Shown: one piece after another, positions 1-4,192 of the stretch
Layout of the letters: each line of letters starts with the position of its first letter
Position numbering within the stretch: the first letter of the stretch is position 1
DNA from: Halomonas sp.
Lineage (GTDB): Bacteria > Pseudomonadota > Gammaproteobacteria > Pseudomonadales > Oleiphilaceae
Assembly: GCA_007135745.1 (NCBI GenBank)
Contig: SLIH01000134.1
Location: forward strand, 1-5,404
DNA: 5,404 nt
Direction of reading: 5' to 3'
Notes under the pieces: model-generated
Databases searched by the model: none
The model's input: only the letters and a program-made list of their open reading frames with translations
Told to the model about the DNA's origin: nothing
Translations under genes and position numbers: made by a program

Positions 1-632
1 AGCCGGGTGCCCAGAAAGAAACCTTCCTCCAGATCGTGGGTGATCATGAAAACGGTCAATTGCTGTTCCTTCCACAGCCGGATCACCAGTTCGTGCATAT
101 CCTTGCGAATGCCCGGGTCCAGGGCGCCGAAGGGTTCATCGAGCAGCAGAATTCGAGGCTTCTTGATCAGTGTCTGCGCCAGGGCAAGGCGTTGCTGCAT
201 GCCGCCGGACAGCTCGTGGGGGTATTTGTTCAAGGCATGGCCCAGCCCCACTTCCTCCAGCATGGTGACGGCTTCCTCGCGCAGCTTTTTCCGACGTCCG
301 CCAAAGGCGCGGCCGAGGAAGCGGTTGGCGCTCAGCTCCCCGGAGAGCATGACATTGCCCACCGCATCCAGATGCGGCAGCACCGAGTAGCGCTGGAAGA
401 CAATGCCGCGGGTCTCGTCCGGTTCCGCTGGAATGGGGTTACCGTCGAGCAGAAGCTGGCCACGGGTCGGGTTTTCCGTTCCCAGCATCATTTTCAGGAA
501 GGTCGTCTTGCCGCAGCCGGAAGCGCCCACCACCGTGACGAACTCACGTTCTTCCACTTTGGCGTTGAGGCGCTCCAGAACCACGTCCTGGCCGTATTCC
601 TTCCACAGATTGTTCAGTTCGATCATGGCCAT
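1..632 (-). CDS. ABC importer ATPase, nitrate/taurine/urea-carboxylase-associated type (C-terminus cut by window edge)
   Basis: This is the cytoplasmic ATP-hydrolysing subunit of the importer whose permease and binding protein lie upstream on the same strand. Visible motifs are Walker A GASGCGKTT (residues 36-44), Q-loop FQ with RYSVLPHL (79-88), signature LSGGMQQR (141-148), Walker B ILLLDEP (161-167), D-loop ALD (170-172) and switch His in ITHD (197-200). The core is therefore intact. It resembles the NrtD/SsuB/TauB branch. The first 210 codons are present; family members usually run to about 250-280 aa, so only the C-terminal tail is missing. ATG at 632 was chosen because GGGAGG lies 9 bases upstream. 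An in-frame GTG at 638 (3 bases from the Shine-Dalgarno) and an ATG at 626 are less well placed. The gene starts 15 bases after the permease stop. Substrate is inferred from the operon, not from this subunit. Confidence 0.95.
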   Translation of the reverse strand, partial: MAMIELNNLWKEYGQDVVLERLNAKVEEREFVTVVGASGCGKTTFLKMMLGTENPTRGQLLLDGNPIPAEPDETRGIVFQRYSVLPHLDAVGNVMLSGELSANRFLGRAFGGRRKKLREEAVTMLEEVGLGHALNKYPHELSGGMQQRLALAQTLIKKPRILLLDEPFGALDPGIRKDMHELVIRLWKEQQLTVFMITHDLEEGFFLGTR

Positions 633-641
633 GGTCACTAA

Positions 642-647
642 CCTCCC
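642..647 (-). promoter_or_regulatory. Ribosome binding site of the ATPase gene
   Basis: GGGAGG on the minus strand directly follows the TAA stop of the permease gene (648-650). It sits 9 bases before ATG 632 and decides between three in-frame starts (GTG 638, ATG 632, ATG 626). Its contact with the upstream stop suggests translational coupling of permease and ATPase. Confidence 0.75.
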
Positions 648-1469
648 TTATGAATTGCCGCTGGCGTGAAACCAGGGATAGCGCCACTGGGAATAACGTC
701 GCAGCGCGAAATCGATCAGGAAGGCCAGGAAAGTAATCCAGACCACATAGGGCAGAATCACATCCATGGAGAGGTAACGGCGTACCAGGAAAATGCGGTA
801 GCCCAGCCCTTCGGTGGCGGCAATGGCTTCGGCGGCGATCAGGAACAGCCAGGCCGATCCCAGCGCCAGACGCACCGCGCTCAATAGTCGCGGCATGATC
901 TGGGGCCAGATCAGACGCATGATGATCTGCCAGGAATTGGCCCCCAGCGTCTGCATCTTGATGATCTGCTCTTCGGGAATTTCCAGGGTTCGTTGTTGCA
1001 GGTCCCGGATGATGAAGGGCGTTATGCCAACGATGATCAGCATCACCTTGGCCAGCTCATCGAGCCCGAACAGGATGAACAGAATGGGCAGGATTGCCAT
1101 GGGGGGCACCAGCGAGATGCCGGTGATCAATGGCGATAGGGTCGCCCGCACATAGGGAATGCTCCCAGTGCCGATGCCGAAAATCAGTCCGGTCAGGGCT
1201 GCGATACCCACCCCGATGCCAAGGCGCTGCAGGCTTGCCAGGGTGTCGTTGAGCATCAGGTACTCGCCGGTGCGGCGGCTGGGCTCGAAGGCAATCTGGC
1301 TGACCGACTCTGCCATGTAGGCAAGTGATGGCAGCAGCGGATCGTTTGGATTCTCTGCCAGACGGGCGTTGGAAGCACCGATGTAGACCATCAGCAGCAG
1401 CACGAACGGCAGTAGACCCAGGAGCCAGCGGCCGTAGAGGTTGGGTTGGCGATTGATCAGTTTTTTCAT
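648..1469 (-). CDS. ABC importer permease, BPD_transp_1 type, predicted guanidine uptake
   Basis: This 273-aa inner-membrane protein forms the translocation channel of the importer. Hydrophobic segments appear near residues 14-32, 84-103, 113-135, 140-155, 200-218 and 236-256, in line with the six-helix fold of nitrate/sulfonate/taurine permeases. The cytoplasmic EAA loop that docks the ATPase is visible at about 166-196, with the diagnostic LGA (175-177) and a trailing IMP (191-193). The length is normal for the family. ATG 1469 is the only reasonable start: no start codon lies in frame in the bases upstream. It has no recognisable Shine-Dalgarno, unlike both neighbours. The start lies 72 bases after the binding-protein stop, with a strong hairpin between. 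Weak initiation plus a hairpin would fit lower synthesis than the binding protein. Guanidine as substrate is inferred from the leader riboswitch. Confidence 0.92.
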   Translation of the reverse strand: MKKLINRQPNLYGRWLLGLLPFVLLLMVYIGASNARLAENPNDPLLPSLAYMAESVSQIAFEPSRRTGEYLMLNDTLASLQRLGIGVGIAALTGLIFGIGTGSIPYVRATLSPLITGISLVPPMAILPILFILFGLDELAKVMLIIVGITPFIIRDLQQRTLEIPEEQIIKMQTLGANSWQIIMRLIWPQIMPRLLSAVRLALGSAWLFLIAAEAIAATEGLGYRIFLVRRYLSMDVILPYVVWITFLAFLIDFALRRYSQWRYPWFHASGNS

Positions 1470-1496
1470 TTCGGGGCCACAATGTCGGGTTGATTG

Positions 1497-1526
1497 CGCC
1501 GGCTCCCGGGGGAGCCGGCGGGCTCC
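1497..1526 (-). other. GC-rich intercistronic hairpin with an alternative fold
   Basis: CGCCGGCTCC (1497-1506) is perfectly complementary to GGAGCCGGCG (1511-1520) across a 4-base loop CGGG, giving a 10-bp, nearly all-GC stem. A competing hairpin pairs GGAGCC (1511-1516) with GGCTCC (1521-1526) across GGCG, so the two folds are mutually exclusive. No T-run follows on either strand, so it is not a classic intrinsic terminator. Its place between binding-protein and permease genes matches the hairpins that protect the upstream mRNA from 3' decay and raise binding-protein yield in many ABC operons. The stem is seen in the sequence; the role is inferred. Confidence 0.7.
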
Positions 1527-1541
1527 GGCACTCAGGGTCGC

Positions 1542-2597
1542 TTAAAGATCGCCCTGGGCTGCTTTTTCCATGAACTCGGGGTTGAAGCGCAGCTTCACGT
1601 TGCCTTCATTGCCGTAGGTTCCGGCTGGCGTTTCGATCCCGATCACGTCCGGCCCGGGTGCACGATCCCCCAGGAGGCCGTGCTCAAAGGAGAACTCCGC
1701 CACCCGCTGCATGGTCTCCTTGAGCGCATCGCTGCGCGTGAACTCAACGGCCTCGGCGGCCTGGTAGAACATGCGGGTTGCGTCCAGCTGGCCTTCGTAG
1801 CCCTCAAGATCGGTGCCGGCGGCATCCGCCATATGGCTGCGTGCTTCCCGACCCATGTCGTCATCGCCCTGCATGCGGGCCATGATTTCGTACCAGGCGC
1901 CGGTCAACGCCAGGCCAAACTCCGGATGCTCTTCCAGCACGTCGGTATGCACGACCATCAGATCCATGATCTCGCCGGGAATCTGTGAGGAGTCGAAAAC
2001 GAGGTTGGCGTTTGGCTGATCAAGAATGGTGCTCAGCAGCGGATTCCAGGTCACCACGGAAGTGACATCCCGGGTTGAGAAGGCGGAGACCAGGTCAGCG
2101 TCGGCCGTGTTGACCACGCGGATATCGCGCTCGGTCAGGCCAACGGATTCGAGGCCGCGGGCAAGCAGGTAATGGGAAACGGACAGTTCCACCAGGTTGA
2201 CCCGCTGGCCTTCTATGTCGGCCAGATCATCGGTGTCTTTCAGGACAATGCCGTCGTTGCCATCGGAAAAGTCACCGACGATCAGCGCCGTGGAGTCCAC
2301 ACCACCGGAGGCCGGAATGGTGAGTGCATCCATGTTGGTCATGGTGCAGCCGTCGAAGCGACCGGCGGTGTACTGGTTGATGGACTCGATGTAGTCATTG
2401 ATCTGGACTACATCGATGCTGATGTCGTACTTGTCCGCCCATTTATCGACGATGCCGGCGGCATCCCCGTAATCCCAGGGCATCCAGCCCACATAGATGG
2501 ACCAGCAGACGCTGAAGTTGTCCCGGGCATTGGCTGTGCCTGGGATGAGCAGAAGAGCGAGTAGAAAGGGCAGTGTTGTGCGCAGCATCGGATGCAT
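1542..2597 (-). CDS. Periplasmic solute-binding protein, urea-carboxylase-region family (predicted guanidine binder)
   Basis: This 351-aa exported protein probably captures the substrate and delivers it to the permease. It has a Sec signal peptide: Arg-6, a hydrophobic core at residues 9-19 and an AxA site at 22-24, cleaved before Arg-25. The mature part resembles the nitrate/taurine-type binding proteins encoded beside urea carboxylase genes (recognised from memory as the family modelled by TIGR03427). A cluster of aromatics (W32, Y35, W38, W41, Y43) near the N-terminus could line a pocket for a flat cation. C31 and C84 might form a disulfide. The mature protein has 58 Asp/Glu against 21 Lys/Arg, a halophile-like charge. 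ATG 2597 was chosen over ATG 2663 and ATG 2588 because AGGAGG lies 6 bases upstream and the signal peptide then begins properly. It is the first gene of the operon, behind a guanidine-I riboswitch. Urea or another guanidine-like solute remains possible. Confidence 0.93.
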   Translation of the reverse strand: MHPMLRTTLPFLLALLLIPGTANARDNFSVCWSIYVGWMPWDYGDAAGIVDKWADKYDISIDVVQINDYIESINQYTAGRFDGCTMTNMDALTIPASGGVDSTALIVGDFSDGNDGIVLKDTDDLADIEGQRVNLVELSVSHYLLARGLESVGLTERDIRVVNTADADLVSAFSTRDVTSVVTWNPLLSTILDQPNANLVFDSSQIPGEIMDLMVVHTDVLEEHPEFGLALTGAWYEIMARMQGDDDMGREARSHMADAAGTDLEGYEGQLDATRMFYQAAEAVEFTRSDALKETMQRVAEFSFEHGLLGDRAPGPDVIGIETPAGTYGNEGNVKLRFNPEFMEKAAQGDL

Positions 2598-2603
2598 GTC
2601 GAA

Positions 2604-2609
2604 CCTCCT
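2604..2609 (-). promoter_or_regulatory. Strong ribosome binding site of the binding-protein gene
   Basis: AGGAGG (continuing as AGGAGGTT) on the minus strand lies 6 bases before ATG 2597. It fixes the start of the solute-binding protein and excludes the 22-residue in-frame extension that begins at 2663. It lies about 70 bases after the aptamer and 14 bases after the 3' arm of the long leader repeat (2624-2636), so it is a possible target of translational control. Confidence 0.85.
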
Positions 2610-2654
2610 GACGGTGGACTGAGAGGAATCAAATGGCTGAAACCATCCGATCTG

Positions 2655-2674
2655 GAAACGCATTCCTGCGCTTC
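2655..2674 (-). other. GNRA-capped hairpin just downstream of the aptamer
   Basis: In the minus-strand transcript GAAGCGCA (2674-2667) pairs with UGCGUUUC (2662-2655), eight pairs including one G-U, across a GGAA tetraloop. It starts five bases after the riboswitch core. No U-tract follows, so it does not look like an intrinsic terminator. It may be part of the expression platform or simply a spacer. The in-frame ATG at 2663 falls in its loop and stem, another reason not to use that start. Confidence 0.5.
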
Positions 2675-2678
2675 ACAT

Positions 2679-2772
2679 TCCTCCCGGGCTTTTGTCCCGC
2701 CGTGTAACCTTCCAGGAAGGTCGACCGCTCTCGGACCAGGCATCAGCAAGCTGACCGGAACCCTAGCTGTCT
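2679..2772 (-). ncRNA. Guanidine-I riboswitch (ykkC class) in the leader of the importer operon
   Basis: Read on the minus strand, the leader contains the class-defining conserved blocks in the right order. They are GCTAGGGTTCCGG (about 2767-2755), a variable stem TCAG/CTGA, CTGGTCCGAGAG (2739-2728), a variable stem ending CCTTC/GAAGG, then ACACGGCGGGA (2705-2695) and CAAAAGCCCGGGAG (2694-2681). This matches the guanidine-I (ykkC, formerly orphan) aptamer, which binds free guanidinium and normally raises expression of guanidine carboxylase genes, ABC importers or exporters. It lies upstream of an importer of the urea-carboxylase-linked family, a known genomic partner. The outer edges are approximate. 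No terminator with a U-run lies between it and the gene start, so the switch may act on translation, on Rho-dependent termination or through long-range pairing. Confidence 0.95.
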
Positions 2773-2791
2773 ATTGCATATTGTCTGGATT

Positions 2792-2809
2792 CGGGCCGTT
2801 CCGGGCCCG
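2792..2809 (-). other. Leader hairpin 2 (6-6-6 inverted repeat)
   Basis: CGGGCC (2792-2797) and GGCCCG (2804-2809) are exact reverse complements separated by six bases, a GC-only stem. It abuts the A/T-richer hairpin at 2811-2828 with one base between, and would be transcribed about 20 bases ahead of the riboswitch. It could stabilise the 5' end of the mRNA or, as DNA, be a protein site. No T-run follows on either strand. Confidence 0.5.
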
Positions 2810-2810
2810 C

Positions 2811-2828
2811 AATGGTATTCCAACCATT
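2811..2828 (-). other. Leader hairpin 1 (6-6-6 inverted repeat)
   Basis: AATGGT (2811-2816) and ACCATT (2823-2828) are exact reverse complements separated by six bases. In the minus-strand transcript it spans about +11 to +28 from the predicted sigma-54 start. It shares five bases with the 5' arm of the long leader repeat (2824-2836), so the two pairings exclude each other. The structure is seen; its role is unknown. Confidence 0.5.
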
Positions 2829-2848
2829 TGATTCCTGATGAGGGGTAG

Positions 2849-2864
2849 AGCAACCCCGATGCCA
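2849..2864 (-). promoter_or_regulatory. Sigma-54 (RpoN) -24/-12 promoter of the importer operon
   Basis: The minus strand reads TGGCATCGGGGTTGCT. It has the invariant GG (2863-2862) and GC (2851-2850) exactly 10 bases apart, plus the preferred TGGCA and TTGCT contexts (consensus TGGCAC-N5-TTGCW). Placing the C at -12 puts the start near 2838, giving a leader of about 241 bases that includes the riboswitch. Sigma-54 promoters need an enhancer-binding activator, and an NtrC-like dyad lies at about -141. Together these predict induction under nitrogen limitation. Confidence 0.85.
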
Positions 2865-2940
2865 GGTCTGAAAAATGCCGGATAATCATATTCCTGGCTG
2901 TTTTCTGGAAGGATCTTTCGCATGCTTTCGGTGCCTTCTG

Positions 2941-2957
2941 GGGCCAAGAATGGTGCA
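2941..2957 (-). promoter_or_regulatory. Possible second, weaker NtrC site
   Basis: The minus strand reads TGCACC, five bases, then TGGCCC. The first half matches the NtrC half-site well; the second is poor. Its centre (2949) lies about -111 from the predicted start and 30 bp, close to three helical turns, from the strong dyad. NtrC usually binds tandem sites cooperatively, which is the reason for listing a half-match. Confidence 0.4.
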
Positions 2958-2970
2958 GTCTGGCTGATTG

Positions 2971-2987
2971 TGCACCGATTTGGTGCG
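2971..2987 (-). promoter_or_regulatory. NtrC-type enhancer dyad
   Basis: The plus strand reads TGCACC-GATTT-GGTGCG, matching 11 of 12 defined bases of the NtrC dyad TGCACY-N5-RGTGCA. The site is a dyad, so strand is nominal; it is assigned to the minus-strand operon because a sigma-54 promoter with correct spacing lies on that side. Its centre (2979) is about 141 bp upstream of the predicted start, a usual distance for NtrC enhancers. NtrC is active when nitrogen is scarce, which suits an importer for a nitrogen-rich compound. Confidence 0.8.
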
Positions 2988-3115
2988 TTCAGTGTTCGCT
3001 GCTGGAATGCGAAGTGCGTAACACCTGAAACCATTAATTGGTGACCTGTCCCGCAAACCGGATTTCAACCGATTGTTACACTCAGGAATCGTTCCCAACC
3101 CCTTGAGAATCATTG
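2988..3115. other. Non-coding stretch upstream of the TPR gene pair
   Basis: No convincing gene is seen here. The stretch must hold the promoter of the plus-strand pair, for which only a modest candidate is visible at 3075-3082. Short overlapping open frames on the minus strand (starting near 3034 and 3152) cross the NtrC and sigma-54 sites and look like chance. Confidence 0.5.
3075..3082 (+). promoter_or_regulatory. Candidate extended -10 promoter for the TPR gene pair
   Basis: The plus strand reads TGTTACACT from 3074/3075, an extended -10 (TG one base ahead of TACACT, four of six bases matching TATAAT). It would start transcription near 3089, some 27 bases before ATG 3116. No good -35 hexamer is seen 16-18 bases upstream, which an extended -10 can tolerate. 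This is a weak call. Confidence 0.3.
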
Positions 3116-4192
3116 ATGAGAGCGGTGCCACGAGTGCGGGCCATAGTTTCATTGTGTCTGGTCATTATGCTGTTGGTCAGTTCGCCGGTCAGTTTCGCTG
3201 AGCAGTGGCTGGACAGGGTGCGTGACGAAATGAGGGTGGGTAATGCGTTGAAGGCCCGTGCCCTGCTGCAGGAACAGGGTGTTTCGCTGGAAGATGAAGA
3301 GATCTCGTTTCTGATGGCGGAAACCTACCGCCGTGAAGGGGATCTGCGCGCGGCGGCGGAGAAGCTGGGGAAGAGTGGGGATGGCTTCCTTTCCGCGCTT
3401 GGCTATTTCAACCTTGGTGCGGACTATTCGCAGATTGAGGAAAGGACGAGTCGGGCGAGAGTTTCACTGGCTGTAGCGCGGGCCATGGCAGAGGCCCAGA
3501 AAACAACCATGGCCGCAGATCTGATGGACAGGGCTCGGGCCCTGGAAGGCCTTGTGGCTTTGCAGAACGACAATCCCGGGCGGGCGCTTGATGCCTTCCA
3601 TCGCGTCAGGGCGGACAGCTACATCACACCGGTGGTTCTCTATCTTGCCGGCGTCGCTCAGGCCCGTGATGGCAACCTGCGTCGCGCCCTGCAATCCTGG
3701 GAGCAGGTGCGTTATCTGCCGATGCCCTATCGAGGCGTTGGTGAAGCGCGCCTGGCCACTATCTGGGCCCATACCGAGCGGGGGCATTACCGTCAGGCAC
3801 TGATTTCCTCGGCAGAGGCCCGGTCGGCGTTCGAGAACAGCATCGAAAGCCTCGAGGTACTGCGCGCACGAGTGGCGGAGCATGGGCCGCGAATGGTTCT
3901 GCGGGATGTCACGGCCCGCAATGACGAGCTGGTTGAGTACCTGCGTGATTCCCGCAACATAGCCTCCAACACGACCCTGGCCTGGTTCTTTCAGTTCATG
4001 GAAACACCTCAATCCATGGTCCGTGAGGAACAGGCCTTTACCCGTGAGTTCCTTGATTTTCTGGGGGCACAACAGAACCAGATGCAACGCTTCCGGGATC
4101 AGACCCTTTACCAGCAGGCGGTGGTTTACGAACTGATCGCGCGGCAGGAGAACGCTGATATGGTGCGGCAGACCGGGGGGCGCAATGATTGA
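3116..4192 (+). CDS. Exported TPR-like helical repeat protein, function unknown
   Basis: This 358-aa protein begins with a Sec signal peptide: Arg-rich n-region (R2, R6, R8), hydrophobic core at about 9-22 and probable cleavage after SFA (26-28). There is no lipobox Cys, so it is likely soluble and periplasmic. The mature part is helical with TPR-like units: ISFLMAETYRREGDLRAAAE (63-82), a unit around 142-164 with PGRALDAFHRV, and a clear one at 172-198 (LYLAGVAQARDGNLRRALQSW). Another covers about 209-240. The C-terminal 100 residues are helical without obvious repeats. ATG 3116 was preferred to the adjoining TTG 3113 because GAGA (3105-3108) lies 7 bases upstream. Its last 8 bases overlap the next gene, so the pair is probably translationally coupled. 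TPR proteins act as protein-binding scaffolds. No partner can be named from the sequence. Confidence 0.88.
   Translation: MRAVPRVRAIVSLCLVIMLLVSSPVSFAEQWLDRVRDEMRVGNALKARALLQEQGVSLEDEEISFLMAETYRREGDLRAAAEKLGKSGDGFLSALGYFNLGADYSQIEERTSRARVSLAVARAMAEAQKTTMAADLMDRARALEGLVALQNDNPGRALDAFHRVRADSYITPVVLYLAGVAQARDGNLRRALQSWEQVRYLPMPYRGVGEARLATIWAHTERGHYRQALISSAEARSAFENSIESLEVLRARVAEHGPRMVLRDVTARNDELVEYLRDSRNIASNTTLAWFFQFMETPQSMVREEQAFTREFLDFLGAQQNQMQRFRDQTLYQQAVVYELIARQENADMVRQTGGRND

Larger units (their letters stand above)
2624..2836 (-). repeat. 13-bp inverted repeat enclosing the riboswitch leader
   Basis: AGGAATCAAATGG on the plus strand at 2624-2636 is the exact reverse complement of CCATTTGATTCCT at 2824-2836. 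In the minus-strand transcript the 5' arm would be about bases +3 to +15 from the predicted sigma-54 start, and the 3' arm lies 14 bases before the Shine-Dalgarno. Pairing would close a loop of about 187 bases holding the whole aptamer. The 5' arm overlaps the first leader hairpin (2811-2828) and the 3' arm overlaps a small local hairpin (2633-2646), so long-range and local folds compete. The repeat is seen directly; any regulatory role is inference. Confidence 0.6.

Noticed and set aside
36..641. 201-codon open frame on the plus strand opposite the ATPase
   Set aside because: It is antisense to an ATPase with all ABC motifs in place; it is a shadow frame.
2598..2663. N-terminal extension of the binding protein from ATG 2663
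   Set aside because: It lacks a well-spaced ribosome site, lies inside a leader hairpin, and would put a polar stretch ahead of a normal signal peptide; AGGAGG fits ATG 2597.
2673..2678. Minimal start-stop (ATGTGA) right after GGGAGGA at the aptamer's 3' end
   Set aside because: GGGAGG is part of the conserved aptamer end and the spacing to ATG is too short; no evidence for translation.
2808..2824. Second sigma-54-like element TTGGAATACCATTGCG on the minus strand
   Set aside because: GG and GC are 9 bases apart instead of the required 10; the element at 2849-2864 has correct spacing and better context.
2842..2857. Inverted repeat GGGGT/ACCCC
   Set aside because: It overlaps the sigma-54 promoter and arises mostly from the G-run in its spacer; short and not transcribed from the predicted start.
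3003..3018. Plus-strand sigma-54-like element TGGAATGCGAAGTGCG for the TPR genes
   Set aside because: The GG-N10-GC spacing is right, but other consensus positions are poor and the NtrC dyad would lie only about 50 bp from the start.
2771..3034. 87-codon open frame on the minus strand
   Set aside because: It overlaps the NtrC dyad, sigma-54 promoter and leader, has no recognisable domain and no clear ribosome site.
3031..3043. Near-palindrome around CCATTAATTGG
   Set aside because: Only four-base perfect arms; matches no operator I recognise.
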